A program made the position numbers and the translations under genes. 64,000 nt of DNA, taken from Owenia fusiformis (lineage: Eukaryota; Annelida; Polychaeta; Sabellida; Oweniidae). The stretch is from the NCBI GenBank assembly GCA_903813345.2, contig CAIIXF020000003.1, positions 8,809,912-8,873,911 on the forward strand, read 5' to 3'. Shown here piece after piece: positions 23,201 to 38,200 of this stretch (position 1 is the stretch's first letter; each line of letters begins with the position of its first letter). Under the pieces are notes generated by a model, which was not told where the DNA came from, did not search any database, and saw only the letters and a list, made by a program, of their open reading frames with translations.

Positions 23201-26200
23201 GCAGACATTATGTTCAAAGTACTAATTCAGGGATGTTATCAGAATCTTGAATTAGGCCAGTAAAAATTAATTGAGCTAAAGGAGGAATTTTCAGATTTAT
23301 TTTTTCCTGGCCTAATTTTAGATTCTGGTTACATCCCTGACTAAGACAACAAGACATTCATTCATTACAAGTTATTTTGACTTCAGTATTGAGTTCATTA
23401 TAATTTTGCTTTTTCAGTATATGTCTATTAAGCCTTCAAGCATGCAATGTTCAAGCACATTGCATGTACATTTATATGGAAGTTTGAATAAACTGACTAA
23501 TATGGAGTATAAAATGAAGTGAATACTGAATTATTTGTTTGTTTTTCAGATTATCTACACAACAGATGAAGTCAACTTCATACAAAATCTGGTGTTCTAT
23601 GTTGAAAGGGCATATAGGACCCCTGACTTCGGAATGTGGGAGAGAGGAAGCAAGTACAACAATGGATCAAATGAACTACATGCAAGGTAAATACAGTATG
23701 CATAATAACTAACCTTACACCATACATATAGGACCCCTGACTTTGGAATGTGGGAGAGAGGTAGCAAGTACAACAATGGATCAAATGAACTACATGCAAG
23801 GTAAATACAGTATGCATAATAACTAACCTTACACCATACATATAGAACCCCTGACTTTGGAATGTGGGAGAGAGGTAGCAAGTACAACAATGGATCAAAT
23901 GAACTACATGCAAGGTAAATACAGTATGCATAATAACTAACCTTACAATACATATAGGACCCCTGCCTTTGGAATGTGGGAGAGAGGAAGCAAGTACAAC
24001 AATGGATCAAATGAACTAAATGCAAGGTAAATACAGTATGCATAATAACTAACCTTACACCATACATATAGGACCCCTGACTTTGGAATGTGGGAGAGAG
24101 GAAGCAAGTACAACAATGGATCAAATGAACTACATGCAAGGTAATTACAGTATGCATAATAACTAACCTTACACCATACATATAGGACCCCTGACTTTGG
24201 AATGTGGGAGAGAGGAAGCAAGTATAACAATGGATCCAATGAACTACATGCAAGGTAAATACAGTATGCATAATAAATAACCTTACACCAAACATATAGG
24301 ACCCCTGACTTTGGAATGTGGGAGAGAGGAAGCAAGTATAACAATGGATCCAATGAACTACATGCAAGGTAAATACAGTATGCATAATAAATAACCTTAC
24401 ACCAAACATATAGGACCCCTGACTTTGGAATGGAGGAGAGAGGAAGCAAGTACAACAATGGATCAAATGAACTACATGCAAGGTAAATACAGTATGCATA
24501 ATAACTAACCTTACATCATACATATAGGACCCCTGACTTTGGAATGTGGGAGAGAGGAAGCAAGTACAACAATGGATCAAATGAACTACATGCAAGGTAA
24601 ATACAGTATGCATAATAAATAACCTTACACCAAACATATAGGACCCCTGACTTTGGAATGTGGGAGAGAGGAAGCAAGTACAACAATGGATCAAATGAAC
24701 TACATGCAAGGTACATACAGTATGCATAATAACTAACCTTACATCATACATATAGGACCCCTGACTTTGGAATGTGGGAGAGAGGAAGCAAGTACAACAA
24801 TGGATCAAATGAACTACATGCAAGGTAAATACAGTATGCATAATAACTAACCTTACACCATACATATAGGACCCCTGACTTTGGAATGTGGGAGAGAGGA
24901 AGCAAGTACAACAATGGATCAAATGAACTACATGCAAGGTAAATACAGTATGCATAATAACTAACCTTACATCATACATATAGGACCCCTGACTTTGGAA
25001 TGTGGGAGAGAGGAAGCAAGTACAACAATGGATCAAATGAACTACATGCAAGGTACATACAGTATGCATAATAACTAACCTTACATCATACATATAGGAC
25101 CCCTGACTTTGGAATGTGGGAGAGAGGAAGCAAGTACAACAATGGATCAAATGAACTACATGCAAGGTAAATACAGTATGCATAATAACTAACCTTACAT
25201 CATACATATAGGACCCCTGACTTTGGAATGTGGGAGAGAGGAAGCAAGTACAACAATGGATCAAATGAACTACATGCAAGGTACATACAGTATGCATAAT
25301 AACTAACCTTACATCATACATATAGGACCCCTGACTTTGGAATGTGGGAGAGAGGAAGCAAGTACAACAATGGATCAAATGAACTACATGCAAGGTACAT
25401 ACAGTATGCATAATAAGTAACCTTACATCATACATATAGGACCCCTGACTTTGGAATGTGGGAGAGAGGAAGCAAGTACAACAATGGATCAAATGAACTA
25501 CATGCAAGGTACATACAGTATGCATAATAAATAACCTTACACCAAACATATAGGACCCCTGACTTTGGAATGTGGGAGAGAGGAAGCAAGTACAACAATG
25601 GATCAAATGAACTACATGCAAGGTAAATACAGTATGCATTATATCTAACCTTACACCATACATATAGGACCCCTGACTTTGGAATGTGGGAGAGAGGAAG
25701 CAAGTACAACAATGGATCAAATGAACTTCATGCAAGGTAAATACAGTATGCATAATAACTAACCTTACACCAAACATATAGGACCCCTGACTTTGGAATG
25801 TGGGAGAGAGGAAGCAAGTACAACAATGGATCAAATGAACTACATGCAAGGTAAATACAGTATGCATAATAACTAACCTTACACCAAACATATAGGACCC
25901 CTGACTTTGGAATGTGGGAGAGAGGAAGCAAGTACAACAATGGATCAAATGAACTACATGCAAGGTAAATACAGTATGCATAATAACTAACCTTACACCA
26001 TACATATAGGACCCCTGACTTTGGAATGTGGGAGAGAGGAAGCAAGTATAACAATGGATCAAATGAACTACATGCAAAGTAAATACAGTATGCATAATAA
26101 CTAACCTTACACCATACATATAGGACCCCTGACTTTGGAATGTGGGAGAGAGGAAGCAAGTATAACAATGGATCAAATGAACTACATGCAAGGTAAATAC

Positions 26201-29200
26201 AGTATGCATAATAACTAACCTTACATCATACATATAGGACCCCTGACTTTGGAATGTGGGAGAGAGGAAGCAAGTACAACAATGGATCAAATGAATTACA
26301 TGCAAGGTAAATATAGTGTGCATAATAACTAACCTTACACCATACATATAGGACCCCTGACTTTGGAATGGAGGAGAGAGGAAGCAAGTACAACAATGGA
26401 TAAAATGAACTACATGCAAGGTAAATACAGTATGCATAATAACTAACCTTACATCATACATATAGGACCCCTGACTTTGGAATGTGGGAGAGAGGAAGCA
26501 AGTACAACAATGGATCAAATGAATTACATGCAAGGTTAATACAGTATGCATAATAACTAGCCTTACACCACGCAAAAAAGATGCAAAATATATACAGTAT
26601 GTGTAATAGCTTACCTTACACCATACCATATTTGAGGGTTGCCCCATGTGTATTCAACAATTTGCTCTAACTTCCTTAGATATCCTTCAGTTTAGCTAAT
26701 ATTTTGTATACATCAAATGTACTAAGAATTCGTGGCAAATAAACCAGAAAGCATCTGTGAAAAACTGTAAAGAATATACTATTAGGGGAATAGTCATATG
26801 GACCCATGCTCCCTATGCCATTTAAATTAAAAAATTTTAAAGAGTTGCTCCATGTTATATACAAATATAATATATACTGAGGTTTTAATTTATATCTATT
26901 TTGAATTCAAAAGGGTGTCTTTAATCTCCTAGTTATTTTTTAGCTCAATTGGAATGGCAAAAGCAGCATTGGAGGCGATCAATGGTTTCAACTTATTTGG
27001 TGAACAAGGTGCAGCATGGTCTGTTATTTATGTGGATATCGATGCGCATAACAGAAATCGGACAATTTTTGATACATTGCTTCCCAGGGAATCTGCTTCC
27101 AAGGTAAGATGGAGTTTGAAAAAGTTTAACTTTCCACATGTGTTCTCTAACGTCCGCGCAATATTTTTTCACTTTTACTTCAGATTACGCTTTGGATTAG
27201 ACTTTTAATGCTTTCTAATAATTGTCAAGTGATTTCTATAAGAAACGTTTTCATAAAAAGACACACTACTATTTAGTGGTTTGCTCACCCTTTGAGATAT
27301 ATGGAATTGGCTTACCATTGTATGGACTTTTCTCCCCTATAAGTGGAATTGTTTGACCAATTGTGTAAACATTGTCTGACATTAAGCTGAATTGTCTGAC
27401 CGCTGTATTGAATTGTTCCCCTATAAGTGGAATTGTATGCCATTTGTCTAGAATTATTCACTGTATGTTCGAAAAAATTCACTCATTATCTGATCAGTTA
27501 TAGACTATTGCTAAAACCAAAATATTATCAAAAACAGGAGTTTTTAAAGAAGACCCAGCTCAATGTGAAATATTTTTTTTAAATTTATGATTTTTTTGGT
27601 CTTACTCTTAAATAGCATACAGATGCCTCTCTCATCCCAACCATAAGTTGGCCATGTTTTTCAATCCACGAAGAAGCACTAAAACACCAAACACTTGATA
27701 AAGCACACAGGAAGTTGAAAGGAAAATATGGCTACAAACGATTCCTAAGGGATGGATATAAGACAGTCCATGAAGATAAAAATAGAAAATATTACCGCCC
27801 AGCAGAAATCAAGGTGAGATTTTTATTAAAAATTAGTGCGGCTTAAGGCTAGAGATTGGATATAACAACATTATAAGTCACATAAGTACTAAATTCTAAA
27901 GATATAAAAAATAATTTAAAAGCTATTCCATTGTAGATGCGAGAGTTTGCAATATTAGGATCAATCATGCAGAGCTATCTTTGAGCTAATTGGTCAATTT
28001 TTATGGAAATTGTCACGTCTCACCTGTTTTTATTAGACCAAAAAATAATATATATAATCGATGTAAGGTTAGTTAGTACTGGTACTGTAGTTGATTTTTC
28101 CGTTTTTTTCAGATGTTTGACTGCATAGAATGTGAATGGCCTCTGTTTATCATCTACCTTATCATTGATAGTAAGTATGGTAGTTTGGAAATATATGTTA
28201 CCCGCACAATCAAAGTACAGAACTGTTCACATGTTCTTTTGTGTAGATATTGAAGCGAGAAAAAATAACTCACATTGACACCCGCTTTAGAGGTTTAGAG
28301 ATCGTAAGTTAGGGCATGCACACTCTTTACCAAGGTAATCTTTCATTTTTATACATACAAGAACACAATTTAAGGTGAAACATATTACTATTAATTACAT
28401 AAAAAAGAAACTAATGATAACAAGACTTTAGTACTTCTGATAACATGTGTAAACAAAAATGTTGATTATGTGATGAATAAAGTTTATTACAAGATAACAT
28501 ATACTTTAAAACCTGTCTTACTGAACACCGCTCTAGTGAACACCTGTCTCTAGTGGACACCTGTCTCTAGTGAACACCTGTCTCTAGTTGACACCCTTCC
28601 TCTGCACATACTCTACTAAAGTCTGTATAAATTATCCTCTCTGTAGTGAACACCTATAAACACTGAACTTTTTTTCTCATCAAAAAATGTTCGATATACA
28701 CTACTAAGTTTTACTGCACATTCCTGATTAGAATACACGTATGTACTTTAGGTGTGTACAAGAATGACGTTGAGATGGTTGAGGAATACTCTAATGATCT
28801 TGAGAGTCTGCTGAAGTATACAAGTGAAGGTAAAGATATGTTCACCTTTAATATATTGATGATTACTTTAAAGCTACATTCAGTGGATAAAAAATGGTAA
28901 TCAAGTAACACAGTGTTCTCCACAGCATTTTTTCTCAAGTGGGTGCAAAATTGTCATTTTTGACAATTCAGACCAAAATTGGTCAAGATATGCCAATTTT
29001 TCATGATTTTTCTCATTTTCAAGTTGGTGCAAATGGATTTTCAGGTGGGTGCAAGTCTGTTTTTAAAATCTCAGGTGGCTGCTGCACCCACTTGCTTTAA
29101 TAATAGGGAGATCACTGTAACACCTTGTATTATTTGTTTGTTTTCTGGATAAGTTAATCGTCTAATGATATAAAGGTCAAGGTCATTATCAGAAAGAATT

Positions 29201-32200
29201 TTTTATTTCATATGTATTTATTTGGAATATTTGTGCAATAGTACTACTGATTAGTTTTTAGGCAAGCTGGTTAAATGTTAGTGCAGCCAATTTGGATTTT
29301 CCATTCCGAAAACTATTCTATTCAAGTTTGCAATTCTGTTCACTCTGTGTCTTGTTTATTTTGTATGTATTTTACAGGAATTTTTGTGCCAAAGTACTAC
29401 TATGTTACAAAGGACAAGGTTGATCTAGAAAGAGCTCAACCAGGAAGCCAGCAGAGGGTGGCAAGCATGGAGGGGGAGGATGGAGAATTCTTTCTGTGGG
29501 GGCAGGCTGTATATATCATATCACAACTTCTAGGTATGTAAAATACTATCATAAGAGGGTGGCTAGCATGGAGGGGGAAGATGGAGAATTCTTACTGTGG
29601 GGGCAGGCTGTGTATATCATATCACAACTTCTAGGTATGTAAAATTCTATCAGCAAAGGGTGGCTAGCATGGAAGGGGAGGATGGAGAATTCTTTCTCTG
29701 GGGACAGGCTGTATATATCATATCACAACTTCTAGGTATGTAAAATACTATCAGCAAAGGGTGGCTAGCATGGAGGGGGAAGATGGAGAATTCTTTCTGT
29801 GGGGGCAGGCTGTATATATAGATCATATCACAACTTCTGGGTATGTAAAATACTATCATAAGAGGGTGGCTAGCATGGAGGGGGAAGATGGAGAATTCTT
29901 TCTGTGGGGGCAGGCTGTATATATATATCATATCACAACTTCTGGGTATGTAAAATAATATCATAAGAGGGTGGCTAGCATGGAGGGGGAAGATGGAGAA
30001 TTTTTTCTGTGGGGGCAGGCTGTATATATATATATCATATCACAACTTCTAGGTATGTAAAATACTATCATAAGAGGGTGGCTAGCATGGAAGGGGAAGA
30101 TGGAGAATTCTTTCTGTGGGGGCAGGCTGTATATATATCATATCACAACTTCTAGGTATGTAAAATACTATCATAAGAGGGTGGCTAGCATGGAGGGGGA
30201 AGATGGGGAATTCTTTCTCTTGGGGCAGGCTGTATATATCATATCACAACTTTTAGGTATGTAAAATACTATCATAAGAGAGTGGCAAGCATGGAGGGGG
30301 AAGATTGAGAATTCTTTCTGTGGGGGCAGGCTGTATATATCATATCACAACTTCTAGGTATGTAAAATACTATCATAAGAAGGGTGGCTAGCATGGAGGG
30401 GGAAGATGGGGAATTCTTTCTCTTGGGGCAGGCTGTATATATCATATCACAACTTCTAGGTATGTAAAATACTATCATAAGAGGGTGGCAAGCATGGAGG
30501 GGAAAGATGGAGAATTCTTTCTGTGGGGGCAGGCTGTATATATCATATCACAACTTCTAGGTATGTAAAATACTATCATAAGAAGGGTGGCTAGCATGGA
30601 GGGGGAGTATGGAGAATTCTTTCTGTGGGGGCAGGCTGTATATATCATATCACAACTTTTAGGTATGTAAAATACTATCATGAGAGGGGGGCAAGCATGG
30701 AGGGGGAAGATGGGGAATTCTTTCTCTTGGGGCAGGCTGTATATATCATATCACAACTTTTAGGTATGTAAAATACTATCATAAGAGGGTGGCTAGCATG
30801 GAGGGGGAGTATGGAGAATTCTTTCTGTGGGGGCAGGCTGTATATATCATATCACAACTTTTAGGCATGTAAAATACTATCATAAGAGGGTGGCTAGCAT
30901 TGAAGGGGAAGTGGAGAATTCTTTCTGTGGGGGCAGGCTGTTTATATCATATCACAACTTCTAGGTATGTAAAATACTATCATAAGAGGGTGGCTAGCAT
31001 GGAGGGGGAGGATGTGGGATTCTTTTTTGGGGGGCAGGCTGTGTATATCATATCATAACTTCTAGGTATGTGTATGCGTCTCTATCCAGGGTCAGAATTT
31101 TTTTAGTAGTGGAAAGGCTGAAATTATATGGCAGTTTTGCTCAACATCTAGGTATATGTATGTGTAATACCACACTTTATTTGGGGGGGGGGCAGATATT
31201 TTATCATAGCGGAAGAGGAAATGTTCAACTTTTTTATTGGCATTATTGCCAAGACATTTGAAATTCAGATGTTTATCTCATCTATGTGTTCCATGGTACA
31301 TGTTCAATAGAGTTTTATGTAAATTGGATGATGGATGATCATTGTTTTTGTTTTTTAGAAAATTATAAATTCCTGATTATTGATCCTAAACTTTGTTATA
31401 TATTCGTCTTCTTAATTCCTTGTATATTTTTATTTTAGTTGATGGTCTTTTACACATAAATGAGTTAGACCCAATCAAACGGTACTTGCCCGCAGCTGAG
31501 AGGCCAAAACGAAACACCCGCTACTCCTCATTTCAAGTAAGTCACAAAAACAGAAAACCTCATACTTACATTCTTCCATCATTATCTTTCAAAATTTGAA
31601 AAGTGTCGATCTGCAATATATAATTTTTCTCTACAATTTAGGATGCTGATTTCATGCCTTTTTTTGCTGAATTTCCTGGAAATTCATCTTTTCATTCATT
31701 TTGTTCTTATTGTTAAACACACTCTATGATGGATGATATAATTGTTAGATGATATATATTGAATTGTGATAAGCCATGAAAAAAATGTCTAAATTGGAAA
31801 GTCTGTACATAACGACATGGAACCTGACAATTTCATGCTTTTATATAAGCTTTAAAGCAGGGTTATTGAACCGATTGATTGAATACACAACCCTTAGTAC
31901 AGAGTCCCATTGCTGCACCATCCAACCCTTCATGCAGAGTCCCATTGCTGCACCATCCAACCCTTAGTGCAGAGTCCCATTGCTGCACCATCCAACCCTT
32001 AGTGCAGAGTCTCATTGCTGCACCATCCAACCCTTAGTACAGAGTCCCATTGCTGCACCACCCAACCCTTAGTACAGAGTCCCATTGCTGCACCATCCAA
32101 CCCTTCATGCAGAGTCCCATTGCTGCACCATCCAACCCTTAGTGCAGAGTCCCATTGCTGCACCATCCAACCCTTAGTGCAGAGTCCCATTGCTGCACCA

Positions 32201-35200
32201 TCCAACCCTTCGTGCAGAGTTCCATTGCTGCACCATCCAACCCTTAGTACAGAGTCCCATTGATGCACCATCCAACCCTTAGTACAGAGTCCCATTGATG
32301 CACCATCCAACCCTTCATGCAGAGTCCCATTGCTGCACCACCCAACCATTAGTACAGAGTCCCATTGATGCACCATCCAACCCTTAGTACAGAGTCCCAT
32401 TGATGCACCATCCAACCATTAGTGCAGAGTCCCATTGCTGCACCATCCAACCCTTAATACAGAGTCCTATTGCTGCACCATCCAACCATTAGTACAGAGT
32501 CCCATTGCTGCACCATCCAACCCTTAATACAGAGTCCCATTGCTGCACCATCCAACCCTTAGTACAGAGTCCCATTGCTGCACCATCCAACCCTTAATAC
32601 AGAGTCCCATTGCTGCACCATCCAACCATTAGTACAGAGTCCCATTGCTGCACCATCCAACCCTTAGTACAAACAATCCAAATGTACATGTAGTATACTA
32701 GCAAACAGTACCATGAAACTCTTTTTTACTTTAAAGGAGCAATGGGTGTTATTTTTAATTCAAAATTAAAACTGACACTTCACATATATACCAAAAAATC
32801 ACTAGACATGGCTCATTAAGCTTTTTAGCAACTATGGGTAGATAATGGAGGAAAATAACAATTAAGATAATGCTTAACAACTACAGTACCCGTAACTGAT
32901 GATTGTTTAGATATATTGTACATGATTAGTTAGAATGTGATTAGTTAGTAGTTTCAAGTTGATTATTGTTGGCGAAAATTTACATAAAATTAACCCAAAA
33001 TGCATTTCAGAAAGGATCGGGGGTAAGACTATGTTTTCTTGTTGTTTTGCAACATTTGTAGTGTCTTTCAGCTTGTAGATTTTCCTAGTAATTTAGAGAT
33101 GGTTGGGTGGAATTCTGGTTTCTTTGAATTGCATGATCAAAAGAGGTTCATAACCATGATTACCTACTGTACCAGTTCCCTCAGTCCACCTCTATTCAAA
33201 TTAATTTGCAAAAAAATTCCAAGAATCATCTTGACAAAAATGAAGCACCTTCTCATTTGCTAAGCCACCTTTTAATTTAATCCACCTTTTGATTCAATTT
33301 ATTTTCCAAAAATGTACTTCTTGAGATATAAACAGATGTCAGATATTTAGAAGTAATTTGCATCAATAAACATTGTTTTAACAGATCATTTTATGAATTT
33401 TTCATTCATCTCGAGAAGTATAAGCCGGGGCCAGGACCCATGGCATAAATATGCATCTCAAAAGATAATGCGTGAAGACTTCTTGGAATTTCTTCTGTCC
33501 TATTAAATTCTAAAATGAATCAGAATACTTAATGGTATCATTTGTATTGGATTTTAATCAAAACACAGATTAATCAGGTACATAATACAGTAAAACTTGG
33601 ACAGTGGAACACCTCTGTAAGTGGAACACCCCCATTTGTTGAACACTTGAAAGCACCATTTCACATAAACCTATATTAACTAAATGTAAATGGTACCTTT
33701 TTCTAAGGTACCAAAGGAGTTCCACTTCTCCCAGGTTTAACTGTACCACTAAATACTAAAAATGACATATCAACAAAGCAAGGTAGAACACAAGAGTGTA
33801 GCCAGGGTTTGAACTAGTTGAGGCTCATTTTAGATACAGAGAATATAATGCTTTTTAATAACTAATTATTAAGTGGACATTATTTCGCAGTTTTAGTTGA
33901 AGTCTTGAATTTTATACATATTTTCAGTAAAATTTTGGTGGGGCACTTGCCTTGCTTGCTTGATGCCTGACTACTCATGGAGTAGATAACACTGTTGTCT
34001 ATGTTCTTTTATTTCTTGCTAAAGCATTGTGGGTAAATGGTTTTCAGCACTCTCTTTTGCTTCTTTTTAATTGGCCTAGTTCTGGAACACAATGATGATT
34101 AACTTAAGGGACAAGTTATTCGATATAGACATCAATATAGAAAAATGTACATTGAGTTCTCAAACTTGCCTCAATTATTCAACATTGTATCACTTATTCA
34201 AAATTGCCCGACTTATTCAAATTTACTTCACTTATTCAAAATTACCTCACTTATTCAAATTTACCTCATTTGTTTTTGGTTATGCCCTTGTTTATCTATT
34301 GCTTTAGGCACACAATTGTTTGAGTAATAACCAATTTGGTTTAGAAGTCCAAAATAAGATCCAGTTCAAATTGAATTGTATGAGCCTTTTTTTACCAAAC
34401 TTTATTCAATAATAAGATATTTGCTTTTATAAAATCTACTGCTGTCTTCAAATGAATCATGTTGTGTAGGATTTGATTTAAAGCTTTTAAGACTCCTTTG
34501 GCATACATATTCAAAAATGTTGACACTTAATCTAATGCTTTACTAATTGTAATGGTGTGACTTTTACCATCTCTTCAATCAATAATTGTGACTTGTGCTT
34601 CATCATTAATTGTATTGGAATACTGTAAAATACATTAAAGGTCTATGTGCAGTATGGCAAGTGATTTTAGACAGTTATATCTTTCACCATGCGTATGTTC
34701 TGGGCATAAATACTGTTACAGTGGTTTTTAATAAAACAACATGTTTTGTTTCAAGTGAAGTACCCATGATGAGAAAAATATCAATCGAACATTTCGAAAA
34801 ATTATTAATAGGGACCCCATGTCAACAATTTTTTTAAATTGTTGAACCTATTTACTCAAAAGAGGAGAGAATCTCCTTATTCTGATTTTTAGCTCAAATG
34901 GTGAGCTTTTGCAATCGCTAACTTGTCCGTCTGTCTGTCCGTCCGTCCGTCCGTCTGTCTGCCCGTCTGTCCGTCAACAATAGTGGCACGTTTTAAAACC
35001 TCTGTCGATAGGATTCCTGTTTTAAGTTATTTCTGTTCAACATCAATACAGAAAACTCCCCTATGACTCCTGGTTCAAAAGCTCGCCTATTTTCAAAATG
35101 GCCGCCATTTTTGTCTCCGAAATTCACTTTTGACTGGCACGTTTTAAAACCTCTGTCGATAGGATTCCTGTTTTAAGTTATTTCTGCTCAACATCAATAC

Positions 35201-38200
35201 AGAAAACTCCCCTATGACTCCTGGCTCAAATGCTCGCCTATTTTCAAAATGGCCGCCATTTTTGTCTCGCGAAATTTACTTTTGACCTATTTCCTAGCTT
35301 TACAAATAATTTCAAGTGTCCTACATTGTAAAAATCCATGTCAATGTAAAGAGAAGATGTATGAAATAATTTTGTTACGAAAAATCAGCAAAAAATGATA
35401 TCCATTTTTTTTATTTTCAGCCATTTTAGTTAACATTGATTTGTCCATCTGTCTCGCAAAATCCACTTTTGGACCATTTGCCTTAAACCCTCTGTCGATA
35501 GGATTCCTGTTTTAAGTTAATTTTGTTCAACATCAATACAAAAAACTCTCCTATGACTCTTGGTTCAAAAGCTCGCCTATTTTCAAAATGGTCACCATTC
35601 TTGTCTCGCGAAATTCACTTTTGGCCCATTTCCTAGCTTTACAAATAATTTCAGCTGTCCTGCATTGTAAAAAGCCATGTCACTGTAAAGAGTAGTTGTA
35701 TGAAATAATTTTGTTACAAAAAATCGGCAAAATATTATATCAGTTTTTTTTATTATTTTCAGCCATTTTAGTTAACATTGATTCGTCCATCTGTCTCTCA
35801 GTCAGTCCAAAAAAGTGGCAAGTTTTAAACCTCTGTCAACACTTTTTAAATCCTCTGTAGATAGGATTCCCGATTTAAAATAATTTTGTTCAACATCAAT
35901 AAAGAAAAAAAACCTGTGACTCCTGCTTCAAAATCTCGCCTAGTTTCAAAATGGCCACCATTTTTGTCTCGGGGAATTCACTTTTGGCCCATTTCCTAGC
36001 TTTACAAATAAGTTCAGGTGTCCTGCATTGTAAAAAGCCATGTCTTTGTAAAGAGTAGTTGTATGAAATAATTTTGTCACAAAAATCTGCAAAAAATTAT
36101 ACCCGTCTTTTTATTTTCACTTTTGAGCAGCACCATGTGAGCCCAGTACCCATGGTACTAATTTTATTATTGCTTGAAAAGATGATTCAAAAAGGGCTCT
36201 AAAACTTCTTCAAAAGTAGAATGGTATTGAAAGTCTAGTTTTGAAGATATCAATTTTCGATGACCAAAATTATGCTGAAAACAATGGATAGCACGAGTTT
36301 TCCCTATGGGAAATAACATGGGATATGTGGTTTTTACGAAGGCCCCCCACGAAGTGGGCGGAGCCATTCGTTCTATGGACCGACTGTCGACCAGTCACGT
36401 GACCAAAAGTCCGCCATTATTACCTTATATGGCAAATCATCAAAGCAACGATCACGACGTCATATGTTGTGTTTGTGATGAAGATATGACGTAATATAAC
36501 ATAAACTATGACATCAGTTACTTATTGCCCTATCAACTAAATAGACAAGAAAGCTAAACGTCACACATCACAGTGTTTATTATATTTTAATTTGTGACGT
36601 CATTAACATGTTACCTAGCAAACAGAAAACAAGCTGTAAAATGTAGTTTGTTCATTGTCTTTCTCTGTGGTATTTCCATAAAAAGTGGATCAGTTTTGTC
36701 AAAATAGCATTATGGCCTTCGTATTTTTCTAGTGTCATTTTCACTTGATTTTCTTGTTATTAACTTTAACACATTTCAATACTAATCCCCCTTTCAGAAG
36801 TTGTTAATATAGTGTAGAAGAAACTTTCTATATGGTTAAATCGAGAAAAACAAGATCCTCTATTTAGAAAATAAGCCTAACATTTTTTAAAAAGTGCCCA
36901 GATTGGGTACTAAACCATAATATTTCAGAGAGTTGGATTGATATCTTAATATCACGAGAACTTCATTTGAAAGAAAACATATTGATTTTATGAAAACCAC
37001 TGTATTTATTGCCAGAAAGTACTCATGGTGAAAGATATGACTGTCTAAAATCACTTGCAATACTGCACATGGACCTTTGTGTACATCTTGAATTCATGTA
37101 AATTTGTGTGTGTGTGAAATCACGATTTCATTATGTTGCGAATTTAAAATTATTACATTGTGAAAAAAACATTTCACAATTCACAATTGTTAACTTCTAC
37201 TGAAAAACTATTGAAATACCTAACAGAGTAACTTGTTCTACCACACTACTTGTAATGGTGTAAATTGTTCTGGTGTGACCCATACTACCGTTCCAATTGT
37301 ACTTATACTGCAACACTAATTGTAATGCCTAATGGTGTAGCTTGTTTTGACACACTAATTGTAATGTTGTAACTTGTACAGCAATACTTATGATAATGGT
37401 GTGACTTATTGCCACACTTATTGTAATTGTTTAGCTTATACTGCCACACTAATTGGTATGGTCCGACTTTTACACGGTGTATAACCCAAACGCTCCTACA
37501 TGCACGACGAAGCGTTTCATTACTGAAATTAAACAAAGAAACGCTCCGGAGTAGGAAAACTGGCTGGCGGGAATGATGAGTCGTCTGACAATTTCCCCAA
37601 TAATGGGAATAAGAGGTATGAGTTACATATTTCGAGTATACCATTCGATGGGTGTGATATTCATGTTGTACTTGGCTGGCTGTTGACGTTTGAAGCAATT
37701 AGGAAGAGCTGTACAAAGCAGTATAGTTATCAAAATCCAAAAACGTATTTGTCATTCTACCGGTCAAAACCCCTTTTGTCGATACATGTGATTAGTTGAG
37801 CCAGGATTAGAGCACCAACGTATATTTTAGTCAAATTCCAATGCTTCAACGCACCATACATTATCGTAATAGTGATTTGATGACCGAAAATCCAGTCTTA
37901 AAAACGATGACATTCTCATATTCAAGAAACGCTCCGATCTGGTTAACACAGTGAGCTGGAAACGCTCCGGTAGTCTAGATCTGTTTAGGAAATATATAGC
38001 TTGCCTTTCCTTTTCAGGAAGAGAAAGAAAAGATCTATTATACCCCTTGGCATCAAAAGAAGAAACATTAATTCACGTATTAATTTTCGTTTTTTTCTAT
38101 AGTTTTATGATTTAGCACACACGTAGGCATGACATCATCTAATGTAGGCTTAAATCAGCTAGTTGCACGTTTAGCACCACTAGGTTCAGATGTTTCAATT

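Noticed and set aside
23597-26647. A 1016-codon open frame on the minus strand made of 38-residue repeats ([20 protein letters not shown] type)
   Set aside because: It is the antisense of the 114-bp PHKB exon 6 array. The period is divisible by 3 and the unit has no antisense stop, so it stays open by arithmetic. The sense strand is a proven exon, and no promoter, splice or family support exists.
29650-30681. Minus-strand repeat frames of 68-104 codons
   Set aside because: They are the antisense of the exon 11 junction array.
31999-32415. A 138-codon minus-strand repeat frame and an overlapping 82-codon plus-strand frame
   Set aside because: Both are read through the 35-bp minisatellite and disappear outside it.
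37303-37698. A 131-codon minus-strand frame
   Set aside because: It runs from a TGTAA-rich intronic repeat into the left end of the 37473-38764 element; no domain or splice support.
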